The translations under genes were made by a program, and so were the position numbers. From DASPHG01 sp963849605 (GTDB taxonomy: Bacteria > Actinomycetota > Thermoleophilia > Solirubrobacterales > Thermoleophilaceae): a stretch of DNA of 64,000 nucleotides. Shown piece by piece: positions 1 through 8,158 of the stretch. The stretch is taken from positions 35,850 through 99,849 of the forward strand of contig CAWKHX010000009.1 in NCBI GenBank assembly GCA_963849605.1. The letters are read 5' to 3'. A model generated the notes under the pieces. The model was given only the letters and a program-made list of their open reading frames with translations, was not told the DNA's origin and did no database searches. Position 1 is the stretch's first letter. Every line of letters starts with the position of its first letter.

Positions 1-569
1 AACGCGTCCAGCTCCTCACGCAGGTCTCGCATGAGGACGAGCTTGGGCACGACGCCTTCGAGCATGACGAGGCTGTGCTCGTAGTGCGAGAACTTGCGCC
101 GTAGGTCGGCGGCGAGATCCTCGAGCCCGTTGCCGGGCCGGCTCACGACACGCCGGATGTTGCGCGCGCTCGAGAGCTTGTCGGCCGCGAACACGGCGGC
201 CGCGTCACTTCCGGCCGCCGCCACCTGGTCCCGCAGCGCGGCCTTCCGCTCCTCGTAAGCCTCGATGCGCTCGTCCTCGGTCAGGGCGGCAACAGACACG
301 GCCACCCGGTCGCCGAAGCGGTCCACGATCTCGTCCAGCGGCACGCCGCCGCGCTCGACCGAATCGTGCAGCAGCCCTGAGATCACCACCTCTTCCGGCA
401 TTTTCGCCTGCCTGAGCAGCGCGGCGACTTCCCAGACATGCTCCAGGTAGGGCGCACCGCCCGGCTCGCGACGCTGACCGTGGTGGGCCCTCCTTGCGAG
501 AGCCATCGCAGCGTCCAGTCGGCCAGTGGCGCTGAAGCGAGGCGGCAGGCCCCTGAGGGCCGTACTCAT
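1..569 (-). CDS. HD-domain phosphohydrolase (RelA/SpoT-like hydrolase fold), 3' truncated by window edge
   Basis: The reverse strand is open from an ATG at 569 to the left edge (189 codons), so the C-terminus lies outside the window. Early in the protein there is a His-Gly-Gln-Arg stretch, a downstream Tyr-Leu-Glu-His-Val-Trp and then Leu-Leu-His-Asp, the arrangement of the HD metal site in (p)ppGpp hydrolase and related phosphohydrolases. Later segments (Ala-Asp-Lys-Leu-Ser-Ser-Ala-Arg-Asn and Phe-Ser-His-Tyr-Glu) also match that family. HD proteins hydrolyse nucleotides or phosphoesters in the cytoplasm. A stand-alone HD protein without synthetase or TGS parts is likely, but the missing end prevents certainty. 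No strong ribosome site precedes the ATG. The other frames here read as arginine-rich shadows. Confidence 0.72.
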   Translation of the reverse strand, partial: MSTALRGLPPRFSATGRLDAAMALARRAHHGQRREPGGAPYLEHVWEVAALLRQAKMPEEVVISGLLHDSVERGGVPLDEIVDRFGDRVAVSVAALTEDERIEAYEERKAALRDQVAAAGSDAAAVFAADKLSSARNIRRVVSRPGNGLEDLAADLRRKFSHYEHSLVMLEGVVPKLVLMRDLREELDA

Positions 570-595
570 GGACCGAGAGTTTGCCCGCCGATGTC

Positions 596-694
596 CGCAA
601 ATTGGGCGGTCACCGCTTGGCCCACGGCGCCATTTAGCGCAATTTGCGAGTCTTTTTGATGCGTCGGGCAGTTGTGAAAGATCGGTGACCGCCC
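596..694. promoter_or_regulatory. Two interleaved inverted repeats in the divergent intergenic region
   Basis: Between the HD gene (start 569) and the phosphoesterase gene (start 708) lie two perfect inverted repeats. CGCAAATTG (596-604) pairs with CAATTTGCG (640-648). GGGCGGTCACCG (604-615) pairs with CGGTGACCGCCC (683-694). The order is A-B-A'-B', a pseudoknot-like topology if transcribed, or two overlapping dyad operators in DNA. The stretch is more A+T-rich than its surroundings and holds the promoters for both genes. The function is not known. Confidence 0.5.
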
Positions 695-707
695 TTTTCG
701 CCGCGGC

Positions 708-2123
708 GTGCCTTCGATATCAAGCGGCGTCATCAGGACGGGCGCCCGGATCGCAACGCTGGCGTTGATCGCGCTGGCCCTTGTCGTACCTGCCCCAGCG
801 GGGGCGCTTCCGCCCATCCGGCATGTCTGGATCGTCGTACTCGAGAACAAGGACTACGCCGACACGTTCGGACCGGACACCGAAGCGCCGTATCTCGCGC
901 ACGAGTTGACGAAGGCCGGGCAGCTGCTGCCGAACTACTTCGGCACGTCGCACGCGTCGCTCGGCAACTACATAACGCTGGTGTCGGGACAGGCGCCGAA
1001 CCCGGTGACGCAGGGCGACTGCCTCCGCTACGTGGACGTGCTTCCAGGCACTCCCGCCGATGACGGACAGGTCTACGGCCAGGGCTGCGTCTACCCGGCG
1101 AGCGTGCCCACGATCGGGAACCAGCTGGACAGTGCCGGCCTCCGCTGGCGCGGCTACATGGAGGACATGGGGAACACGCCCAGCGCGCCGCACACATGCC
1201 GGCACCCATCGATGGGCGGCAACGACGACACCCAGGTCGCGCGCGAGCATGATCAGTACGCGACGCGTCACAACCCGTTCGTCTACTTCCACGCGATCAT
1301 CGATTCGCCGACCTGCGATGGCAACGTCGTTCCGCTGAGTCAGCTGCACAAGGACGTGAGCAGCCCGGAGACGACGCCCAACTTCGCGTTCATCACCCCC
1401 GACCTGTGCAACGACGGGCACGACGAGACCTGCGTCGACGGCGGGCCTGGCGGGCTGCCGGCCGCGGACATATTCCTACGGCGCTGGGTTCCCCAGATCC
1501 TCGCCTCACCCGGCTTCGCCGACAGCGGCCTGCTCGTGGTCACGTGGGACGAGGCGAACATCACCCCGGACTCGTCGACCTCGTGCTGCGAGGAGCCCAC
1601 CGGTCCGAACACGGCCATGCCGGGCATCCTCGGACCGGGCGGCGGGCGTACGGGAACCATCGTGATCGGCCCGAACGTCCAGCCCGGCTCGGTGAATCCC
1701 ACTCCCTACAACCACTACGGCCTGCTGCGCTCGATCGAAGACCTGTTCGGCCTCCCCTATCTCGGCTACGCGGGCGCGTCGGGGCTGCGGGCGTTCGGAG
1801 ACGACGTCTACAACGCGGTGCAGCCCGCTCCGCCCGAGGCGACGCCGCCCCCGTGCCGGGCCGCCCAGACAGGCCCCGCGATCGCCGGCCTTCGCCTGCG
1901 CGCCTCGCTGCTCTCCTTCCGCGCCCTCCGGAAGGGCCGGGTGAGAATCCGCTCGGTCCTCAGGGACGGTCGCGTCGTGACACGGCGCAGGCCGCGCCGG
2001 CTACGGGCGTGCCGCGTCTACCAGCTGCGCCTGCGGCGCACCGTCGTCCGCGCCCGCATTCGCGCGCGCGGGCACACGTACAGGGTCAGGCGCGGGCCGA
2101 GCGGCAAGCACGACCGCTCGTAG
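708..2123 (+). CDS. Exported phosphoesterase (phospholipase C/acid phosphatase-like family)
   Basis: The 471-residue protein starts with GTG and has a hydrophobic signal peptide (about residues 12-33). The mature part opens with His-Val-Trp-Ile-Val-Val-Leu-Glu-Asn-Lys, followed by Ser-His-Ala-Ser-Leu-Gly-Asn-Tyr and Thr-Trp-Asp-Glu-Ala, features of the alkaline-phosphatase-fold phosphoesterase family (PF04185) that includes bacterial phospholipases C and acid phosphatases. It probably hydrolyses phosphate monoesters or diesters outside the membrane. The last ~85 residues are arginine-rich and beta-prone, resembling tails on other exported proteins in this window. It is convergent with the following hydrolase gene (5 nt apart). 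The substrate cannot be told. A second in-frame GTG at 729 is a possible alternative start. Confidence 0.82.
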   Translation: MPSISSGVIRTGARIATLALIALALVVPAPAGALPPIRHVWIVVLENKDYADTFGPDTEAPYLAHELTKAGQLLPNYFGTSHASLGNYITLVSGQAPNPVTQGDCLRYVDVLPGTPADDGQVYGQGCVYPASVPTIGNQLDSAGLRWRGYMEDMGNTPSAPHTCRHPSMGGNDDTQVAREHDQYATRHNPFVYFHAIIDSPTCDGNVVPLSQLHKDVSSPETTPNFAFITPDLCNDGHDETCVDGGPGGLPAADIFLRRWVPQILASPGFADSGLLVVTWDEANITPDSSTSCCEEPTGPNTAMPGILGPGGGRTGTIVIGPNVQPGSVNPTPYNHYGLLRSIEDLFGLPYLGYAGASGLRAFGDDVYNAVQPAPPEATPPPCRAAQTGPAIAGLRLRASLLSFRALRKGRVRIRSVLRDGRVVTRRRPRRLRACRVYQLRLRRTVVRARIRARGHTYRVRRGPSGKHDRS

Positions 2124-2128
2124 CTTCG

Positions 2129-3349
2129 TTAGCGCTGCTTCGGCGGCTTCGTCTTCGACTTCTTCGCCGTCGTCACGCACTCGATCTCGCGGTCGCGCTG
2201 GTCGCGGCAATAGGACCCGCCAATCGAGTACGCCGACAGGTACTTGCGCGAGAGGCCATGCCCCGGGCTCTCGGCCGACTCGTGCTTCGAGAGCAGCCGG
2301 GTCGTCGCGCCAACGCCGTCACGCGGGAGGTCATCCCCGAGGTACTTGTCGAACCAGGCGAGCGCATAGAAGAGCGCGGTCTCCTCGCTCCAGGTCGATG
2401 TGTATGCCCAGGTGACGTGCGACCAGGCCAGGTGCGTGGCGCTCTCGATCACGATCTCCTGGACGTCGACACCGCGCTCGCGGACCGCGTCGAAGCCGTC
2501 GAGCTTGCCGGGATCGTCGGGGCCCACGTCATCGCGGACGGGCGGCGTGATCCATGCGTCGTAGTCGGCGCCCTGGCCCTGGATCGGCGTGCTGCCCGTG
2601 TAGCCCGACCCGAGGTCGGACCACGCCGAGATCGCCTTGACCTCGGGGCGGTTGTCGTTGCCGACCTCCTGCACCGCCCCCGCGCCCATCGAATGCCCGG
2701 CGATGCCGATGTTGTCGGCCTGGAGCTGTTCCGCCCAGTCGCGCTCGGGCGCAATGAAGAAGTCGAGCGCGTCACGTAGCTCGTCGGCGGCCGGCCCGGT
2801 GGATTGCCCCTCCGAATGGCCCTGACCGGAGACGTCATAGGTGAAGACCAGGTACCCCGCCTCGGCCAGGCCCTGCGCGGCCCAGGCGTACATCTTCTGG
2901 TTGCCCTGGAAGCCGGACGAGATCACGATCCCCGGCACGCGGCCGGCCGCGTCCTTCAAGGCGTCCGACTTGGGGAACCAGGCGTTCGCGTCGAGCATCA
3001 TGCCGCCCGTCGATTCGAACTCGACATGCTCGACCTCGCCGTCGTAGCAGTCGTTCACCGACGGCGTGCTCGAGTCGCACGGCTCGCGGTCGGGATCTCC
3101 CGACCACGGCCACTGGTGAAGCTGGTAGGGGCCCTGCTGCGGGGCGTTCGGGTCCTGCGCGTTGGCGGCGGCGTTGCCCGCCGAGTTGACGTACGTCCCA
3201 GCAGTCTCGCTGGGATCGGTCATGTCCTTCTGCGTCTGACCCCACGCCGCGAGCCAGTTCTGAGTCTCGTCGTAGGTCGCGTCCTCGGCGACCGCCAGGC
3301 TCGGCAATGCCAACGCCGCGGCCGCGGCCGCGATCCCGATCAGTTTCAC
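2129..3349 (-). CDS. Exported alpha/beta hydrolase (dienelactone hydrolase-like)
   Basis: The 406-residue protein has a short signal peptide (residues 1-18, ending Ala-Val-Ala). An alpha/beta-hydrolase core carries the nucleophile elbow Gly-His-Ser-Met-Gly-Ala-Gly near residue 218. The strand before it (Tyr-Leu-Val-Phe-Thr-Tyr-Asp-Val-Ser-Gly-Gln-Gly) fits the family, and Ala-Thr-His-Leu near residue 320 may supply the catalytic histidine. GTG at 3349 was chosen because a GGGAGCAGG ribosome site sits just upstream and the signal peptide begins there; the open frame extends further 5' but encodes no sensible protein. The tail is lysine-rich. It diverges from the tannase-like gene across a 70-nt gap, so the two may share a control region. 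An ester-hydrolysing role is inferred; the substrate is unknown. Confidence 0.82.
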   Translation of the reverse strand: MKLIGIAAAAAALALPSLAVAEDATYDETQNWLAAWGQTQKDMTDPSETAGTYVNSAGNAAANAQDPNAPQQGPYQLHQWPWSGDPDREPCDSSTPSVNDCYDGEVEHVEFESTGGMMLDANAWFPKSDALKDAAGRVPGIVISSGFQGNQKMYAWAAQGLAEAGYLVFTYDVSGQGHSEGQSTGPAADELRDALDFFIAPERDWAEQLQADNIGIAGHSMGAGAVQEVGNDNRPEVKAISAWSDLGSGYTGSTPIQGQGADYDAWITPPVRDDVGPDDPGKLDGFDAVRERGVDVQEIVIESATHLAWSHVTWAYTSTWSEETALFYALAWFDKYLGDDLPRDGVGATTRLLSKHESAESPGHGLSRKYLSAYSIGGSYCRDQRDREIECVTTAKKSKTKPPKQR

Positions 3350-3419
3350 CCTGCTCCCCCTGCCTCGCTTTCGATCCTGCACTCCCGGCCGGCACCGTAA
3401 CACCGCAAGTCGTGCGACG

Positions 3420-5576
3420 ATGCAGGCGATGCGGATTTGCGGGCTCTGCGGGCTGGCCATGGTCGCCGCGCTGATCGGCGCGGCGCCGGCGACGGCCGCC
3501 GTCAAGATCGAGGTGGTCTCGAGCCGCGCCGACCTCGTGTCAGGCGGCAACGCGGTCGTGGCGATCACGGCGAAGCGGGCCTCGACGCTGACGGTCCGGC
3601 TCAACCACCGCAACGTGAGCAGGCGGTTCAAGAAGCGGGCCGATGGCCGCCGGGTCGGGCTCGTCAGGCGGCTCAAGAACGGTCGCAACGTGCTCAGGGC
3701 GGTGCGCAAGAACGGCAGGGGCGCGCGGCTCGTGATCCGGAACCACCCGAACGGCGGGCCCGTGTTCTCGGGGCCGCAGCTCCAGCCGTGGGAATGCCAG
3801 GAGAAGGCGGTCGACAAGCAGTGCAACCAGCCGCCGGAGTACACCTACCTGTACAAGCCGGAGGACGACGAGGAGCTCGCGCCCTACGACCGCGACAACC
3901 CGCCTGACGACGTCGCGACAACCACCACCGACGACGGCGTCGAGGTTCCCTTCATCGTGCGCCAGGAGGTCGGGTACCAGGACCGCGACCAGTACAAGAT
4001 CCTGACCCTCTTCCAGCCGGGGAAGAAATGGCGCCGCTGGAAGCCCCAGGAGCAGTGGAACCACAAGCTGCTGATCACCCACGGGGGCGGCTGCGGCGGC
4101 GACTACGAGACGGGCGGTGCGAAGCTCGACGACTACAGCGGCACCATCCCGCCCACTCCCGGCTACTCCCAGAGCTACGTGACGGCGCTCGGACGTGGCT
4201 TCGCCGTCGGGGCGACCGCCCTCAACAACAACGGTCACAACTGCAACCTCGTGCTCCAGGCCGAGTCGATGCTGATGATGAAGGAGCACCTGATCGAGCG
4301 GTACGGCGATCTTCGCTACACGATCGGCACGGGCTGCTCGGGCGGCTCGATCACCCAGCAGCAGGTGGCGAATGCGTATCCGGGCGGCGTCTACGACGGC
4401 CTCGTCGTGACGTGCGCGTACCCGGACAGCCTTTCGACCGGCGCACAGTTCGCCGACTACCACCTGCTGCGCATCTACTTCGAGGACTCATCGCGCTGGG
4501 GCCCCGGCGTCGCCTGGACCCCGTCGCAGTGGGCCGCGGTCGAGGGCCGGCCGGACCCAGCCAACGCGATCGCCGCCGACGAGCTGTTCTTCAAGGACGC
4601 GACGAACCCCGTGGGCGACTGCGTGCCGGCCGAGTTCGCCTACAACCACGAGACGAACCCGGGCGGGGTGCGCTGCTCGGTGCTCGACTACATGATCAAC
4701 GTGCTCGGGCCGCGCCCCCAGAGCGTGTGGACGGACGTCGAGAAGGCGGCAGGGCGCGGGTTCGCGGGTGCGCCGTTTGGCAACGACGGCATCCAGTTCG
4801 GGCTGCGCGCGCTGCGCCAGGGGATGATCACGCCGAGCCAGTTCCTCGACCTGAACGCCAAGATCGGCGGCTTCGGGATCGACGCGGAGCAGGTCCCCGA
4901 GCGGCTCGCCGGCGATGACTTCGCGATCGCGAACGCGTACCGCAGCGGCGCGATCAACGAGGGGAACAACCTCGACCAGGTGCCGATCATCGACCACGCC
5001 GGGCCCGACCCCGGCCTCGCGCACGACTACGTCCACACGTGGTGGATGCGCGACCGGCTCGAGCGCGAACAGGGACATCTGGACAACCACGTGCTCTGGT
5101 TCGGGCCGACCCCGCTGATCGGCGACACCGGGTGGGCCACCGAGGCGATGCTCGCGATGGACCGCTGGCTGGCGGCCATCGAGGCGGATAAGTCGAAGAA
5201 GGCGCTCGCGCAGAAGATCGTGGACGACAAGCCGGAGGACATCACGGACCGCTGCACTGCGAGCGTCTGCGAGCAGTACGTGGCGACCCGCTACGAGACG
5301 CCGCGCTCGGTCGCCGACGGGCCTAAGACGGGCGATGTGAACAAGTGCCAGCTGAAGCCGCCGGCGCGCGAGGACTACCCGCTGACGTTCACGGACGCCG
5401 ACTTCGCGCGACTGCAGGAGATCTTCCCGAACGGCGTCTGCGACTGGTCGAAGCCGGGCGTGGGCCAGCAGGGCGCCATTCCGTGGATGACCTACCAGCG
5501 CAGGTCCGGGAAGGCGGTCTACGGCGGCCGCCCGCTGGGGCCGCCTCCGGCCGCGAAGCGAATCCGGAAGCGTTAG
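3420..5576 (+). CDS. Exported tannase-like hydrolase (DUF6351-type)
   Basis: The 718-residue protein has a signal peptide (about residues 1-27, cleavage after Ala-Thr-Ala-Ala). An arginine-rich beta domain of ~90 residues follows, then a large hydrolase region. The motif Gly-Cys-Ser-Gly-Gly-Ser near residue 305 matches the Gly-Cys-Ser nucleophile motif of tannase/feruloyl-esterase-like enzymes, and a Gly-Gly-Gly-Cys-Gly-Gly loop precedes it. From memory the whole-length pattern resembles the actinobacterial DUF6351 family. Several cysteine pairs suggest disulfides, consistent with export. ATG at 3429 is an alternative start. It overlaps the convergent lipoprotein gene by 4 nt. It probably hydrolyses an ester or polymer outside the cell; the substrate is unknown. 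Confidence 0.75.
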   Translation: MQAMRICGLCGLAMVAALIGAAPATAAVKIEVVSSRADLVSGGNAVVAITAKRASTLTVRLNHRNVSRRFKKRADGRRVGLVRRLKNGRNVLRAVRKNGRGARLVIRNHPNGGPVFSGPQLQPWECQEKAVDKQCNQPPEYTYLYKPEDDEELAPYDRDNPPDDVATTTTDDGVEVPFIVRQEVGYQDRDQYKILTLFQPGKKWRRWKPQEQWNHKLLITHGGGCGGDYETGGAKLDDYSGTIPPTPGYSQSYVTALGRGFAVGATALNNNGHNCNLVLQAESMLMMKEHLIERYGDLRYTIGTGCSGGSITQQQVANAYPGGVYDGLVVTCAYPDSLSTGAQFADYHLLRIYFEDSSRWGPGVAWTPSQWAAVEGRPDPANAIAADELFFKDATNPVGDCVPAEFAYNHETNPGGVRCSVLDYMINVLGPRPQSVWTDVEKAAGRGFAGAPFGNDGIQFGLRALRQGMITPSQFLDLNAKIGGFGIDAEQVPERLAGDDFAIANAYRSGAINEGNNLDQVPIIDHAGPDPGLAHDYVHTWWMRDRLEREQGHLDNHVLWFGPTPLIGDTGWATEAMLAMDRWLAAIEADKSKKALAQKIVDDKPEDITDRCTASVCEQYVATRYETPRSVADGPKTGDVNKCQLKPPAREDYPLTFTDADFARLQEIFPNGVCDWSKPGVGQQGAIPWMTYQRRSGKAVYGGRPLGPPPAAKRIRKR

Positions 5577-6046
5577 GGACGCCGCTTGCCATCGCGGCCG
5601 ACCGCGTACCAGTAGCCGCCGTTCAGGAACACGTCGTGGCAGAGGACCTCGCGGGGCCCCTCGTGCGCGTAGTAATAGAGCGGCTTGCCCGCGTAGGTGA
5701 CCTGTCGCTTGCCACCGCGCCGCTTCGTGGTGCCCAGCAGCCGCTCCTTGACCCCGTCGCCCGCGACCGGTCCGCCCCTTGCGAAGACCGGCGGCCATGC
5801 CTTCGCGCACTCGCCGTAGCAGCGAGAGCGGTCCCCCTCGTCCTGGTCGAAGATGTAGATCGCCTGCGGGCCGGGTCCCCAGAGCATGCGCCCGAACTCG
5901 GAATCGCGCAGCGTGATGCGAGTGCCCGCAGCTTGCGCCTCGGTCTCGGCCGCGACCTTCGGCGGCTCGGCGCTCTCCGAGTTGCTGTCGCCGCACGCCG
6001 CGAGCGCGGACACCGCCAGGACCATGAGCAGGGGAACCCGAATCAC
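5573..6046 (-). CDS. Secreted-repeat lipoprotein (YxF/WxxD-type, PF03640-like)
   Basis: This 157-residue lipoprotein begins at a GTG overlapping the anti-sigma stop by 4 nt (GTGA), so it is translationally coupled. The signal peptide ends in a lipobox Leu-Ala-Ala-Cys with the lipidated Cys at residue 18. The mature part contains Ala-Ile-Tyr-Ile-Phe-Asp-Gln-Asp and Pro-Leu-Tyr-Tyr-Tyr-Ala-His, the paired repeat of the actinobacterial secreted repeat family, and Cys-Tyr-Gly-Glu-Cys, a possible disulfide. Family members are exported and uncharacterised. Its place as third gene behind an ECF sigma factor and its anti-sigma suggests it is an envelope target or partner of that system. Confidence 0.83.
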   Translation of the reverse strand: MIRVPLLMVLAVSALAACGDSNSESAEPPKVAAETEAQAAGTRITLRDSEFGRMLWGPGPQAIYIFDQDEGDRSRCYGECAKAWPPVFARGGPVAGDGVKERLLGTTKRRGGKRQVTYAGKPLYYYAHEGPREVLCHDVFLNGGYWYAVGRDGKRRP

Positions 6047-6285
6047 GCGGACCGCCAGTCGCGGAACGCCGCGACGAGGTTGTCGCGCAGGTCCTGCGGC
6101 AGGTCGTCGCCGTTCACCCGGCCGACGGTTTCGATCGTGATGCGGATCTGCTCGACGTAGTTCGCGCAGCCGCCACACTTCGCAAGGTGGCGCTCGAACG
6201 CCTTCCTGTCGCGGCGCTTGAGCGCACCATCGAGATACGCGGTCACCAGCTCGACGACCTCGTTGCAGTCTGGGCCCCTAGCCAT
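6043..6285 (-). CDS. Zinc-finger anti-sigma factor
   Basis: An 80-residue soluble protein has the anti-sigma zinc motif His33-x3-Cys37-x2-Cys40, with Cys7 as a possible fourth ligand. It starts 8 nt inside the upstream ECF sigma gene and ends overlapping the lipoprotein start, so all three are co-translated. Members of the ZAS family bind region 2/4 of their cognate ECF sigma factor and hold it inactive until a redox or envelope signal. There is no transmembrane segment, which favours a cytoplasmic (RsrA-like) sensor; that sensing role is inference. Confidence 0.86.
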   Translation of the reverse strand: MARGPDCNEVVELVTAYLDGALKRRDRKAFERHLAKCGGCANYVEQIRITIETVGRVNGDDLPQDLRDNLVAAFRDWRSA

Positions 6286-6904
6286 CCAGATGCCTTTCGA
6301 GCGCGCGCCGAACCTGGCTGCGCGCGCGGTGGAGGAGGACCCGCTGGTTGCCGGGAGTCACGTCGAGCGCCTCGCAGACCTCCTCGGAGCTGTACCCGTG
6401 GATGTCGCGCAGCGCGATCACGGTGCGCTGCGCCTCGGGTAGCTCCGCGACGGCGGCAGTGACGACCCCAAGCGTCTCGCGCCGGTCGAGCACGTCCTCC
6501 GGGAGCTGCGTCCAGTCGGACGGAGCCGCGCCGGCTAGCCAGTGCCCCGGGTGCGGGCCATCCGGCCCCTGGAACCGGTCGGGATCGACGGCGGGCTCGT
6601 CGTCCCCGGCGCCGAGCGCCGAGAAGGGAACGCTGCGCGCCTCGCGCACGCCCCGTGTCATCGCGGTGTTCGCGACGATCCTCAGGATCCACGTCTTCAG
6701 CGACGAGCGCCCCTCGAAGCGATCGAGCCCGCGCAACACGCCGAGCCAAGCCTCCTGGACGACCTCCTCCGCCACCGCCGTCCCCCTCACGTACCCGCGC
6801 GCGACCGCGAGCATCGGCCGGTGGTAGCGCCCGACAAGGATCTCGAATGCGGCCTCATCTCCGTCACGTACCCGCGCTAGAAGGTCTTGGTCTGACGGGG
6901 CCAC
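6278..6904 (-). CDS. ECF-family RNA polymerase sigma factor
   Basis: The 208-residue protein has sigma region 2 (about residues 15-85, with Tyr-His-Arg-Pro-Met and Leu-Lys-Thr-Trp-Ile-Leu-Arg-Ile) and region 4 (about 140-195, ending in an HTH with Ser-Ser-Glu-Glu-Val-Cys-Glu-Ala-Leu). An acidic linker of about 50 residues is longer than in minimal ECF sigmas. The GTG start at 6904 lies 41 nt inside the 3' end of the antiporter gene; no good ribosome site is seen, so the start is less certain than the identity. The order sigma, anti-sigma, lipoprotein indicates one regulatory operon. Confidence 0.9.
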   Translation of the reverse strand: MAPSDQDLLARVRDGDEAAFEILVGRYHRPMLAVARGYVRGTAVAEEVVQEAWLGVLRGLDRFEGRSSLKTWILRIVANTAMTRGVREARSVPFSALGAGDDEPAVDPDRFQGPDGPHPGHWLAGAAPSDWTQLPEDVLDRRETLGVVTAAVAELPEAQRTVIALRDIHGYSSEEVCEALDVTPGNQRVLLHRARSQVRRALERHLDG

Positions 6905-8087
6905 CGCTGCTGCGACTGTAACCCGACGTCCGCAGCACCGCGAGGCCCGTCACGGGGAACACGAGGACGGACACGAGCCCGGCGCCGATGAGCGCGGCGC
7001 TCTCCGCGGCGTCGATCAGCCCGAGCTCCGCCCCGATCGCGGTCGCGGCGACGATGAACGGCAGCGACGTCGCCTGCATCAGCCCGGCCGCGACGATCTG
7101 GCGCGGCTCGAGGACCCGGCGGTAGAGCAAAGCCGGCACGCCCCGCGCGAGCAGCAACGCCGCAAGGAACACGGGCACCATCAGGAGCGTCGAGCTGTCG
7201 GCGAACAGCGCGTCGGCGTCGAAGCGCACGCCGCTCGTAACGAAGAACACCGGGATGAAGAAGCCGAATCCGACCGCCTCGAGCTTGCGCCGGAAGTCGG
7301 GGTGGGTCATCAGCTCGTCACGGTCGAGCAGCGAGACCATCGCGCCCGCGATGAACGTGCCGAGGATCACCTCGAGACCGAGGCTCTCGGCGACTGCGGC
7401 AAAGCCGACGAACAGCAGGACCGCGGCGCGCACCCTGATCTGCGCGGTCGTGTCCTGGAGCTTGACCAGCGTGTCGCTGATGCGCATGGAGTGCTCGGCA
7501 CCCCTGACCGCGAGGTAGACCGCCACCGCCAGCGCCGCGAGCGCCCCGAGCAGGAAGATCGTCGAGCCGATCCCGCCCTCGCCGGAGAAGAAGAGCGTGA
7601 GCAGGATGATCGCGCCGAAGTCGGCGATCGAGCACGCCGCGATCACCAGTTGGCCGAACGGCTTGTCGATCTCGCCGGCGTCCTTCAGGACCGGGATCAG
7701 GATGCCGAGCGATGTCGAGCACAGGATGACCGCGACGAGAAGCGGCGTCTCCACCAACCCGCCGGCGCTGAGCCCGAACGCAACTGCGAGCGCGACGGCG
7801 AACGAGGCCGCGAACCCGGCGAGGGCGACCCGCAGCGTGGAACCGCGCAGCTTGTCGAACTCGATCTCGAGCCCGGCCAGGAACAGGACGAAGCCGAGTC
7901 CGATGATCGCGATCACGTCGACGGCCTCGTCCACCTCCACGACGCCGAGCACGGACGGGCCGAGGACGATGCCCGCGACGATCTCGAGCAGCACCGATGG
8001 GATGCGCAGCCACGGCGCGAGCCCGAGCGCGAAAGGCGCGGCGAACGCAACCGCCACGATGACGAGCAGGTCGCCGAACTCGGGCAT
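6864..8087 (-). CDS. Cation:proton antiporter (CPA2, KefB-like membrane domain)
   Basis: A 407-residue membrane protein with about 11-12 hydrophobic segments starts at ATG 8087. It has the Na+/H+ exchanger domain hallmarks Gly-Ile-Val-Leu-Gly-Pro-Ser-Val-Leu-Gly early and Phe-Leu-Ala-Gly-Leu-Glu-Ile-Glu near residue 70. It exchanges K+ or Na+ for protons across the cytoplasmic membrane. There is no C-terminal TrkA-N/RCK domain, so it is the short form. It overlaps the downstream sigma factor by 41 nt and diverges from the flavodoxin-like gene over a long palindrome. The transported ion cannot be read from sequence. Confidence 0.88.
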   Translation of the reverse strand: MPEFGDLLVIVAVAFAAPFALGLAPWLRIPSVLLEIVAGIVLGPSVLGVVEVDEAVDVIAIIGLGFVLFLAGLEIEFDKLRGSTLRVALAGFAASFAVALAVAFGLSAGGLVETPLLVAVILCSTSLGILIPVLKDAGEIDKPFGQLVIAACSIADFGAIILLTLFFSGEGGIGSTIFLLGALAALAVAVYLAVRGAEHSMRISDTLVKLQDTTAQIRVRAAVLLFVGFAAVAESLGLEVILGTFIAGAMVSLLDRDELMTHPDFRRKLEAVGFGFFIPVFFVTSGVRFDADALFADSSTLLMVPVFLAALLLARGVPALLYRRVLEPRQIVAAGLMQATSLPFIVAATAIGAELGLIDAAESAALIGAGLVSVLVFPVTGLAVLRTSGYSRSSGGPVRPRPSSAGT

Positions 8088-8104
8088 GCATCTCGGTCCG
8101 AGTT

Positions 8105-8139
8105 CGCCCTCTCAGCGTTACAGCTGTAACGAGAGGGCG
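8105..8139. promoter_or_regulatory. Long palindrome between divergent antiporter and flavodoxin-like genes
   Basis: A perfect 14-bp palindrome GTTACAGCTGTAAC (8117-8130) is flanked by complementary arms CGCCCTCTC (8105-8113) and GAGAGGGCG (8131-8139). Only three unpaired bases (8114-8116) interrupt the left side. It sits centrally in the 71-nt gap between two divergent starts (8087 and 8159), the expected place for an operator that controls both. As RNA it would form a stable hairpin in the 5' leader of either gene. The regulator is unknown. Confidence 0.6.
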
Positions 8140-8158
8140 CGGCCGCAGACCAGACGGC

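Noticed and set aside
1406..2779. Plus-strand frame of about 450 codons covering the end of the phosphoesterase and antisense to the next hydrolase
   Set aside because: Arg/Pro-rich, no motif, crosses two supported genes.
4488..5996. About 500-codon minus-strand frame across the tannase-like gene
   Set aside because: No domain, repeated Arg/Ala composition, and overlap of two well-supported genes.
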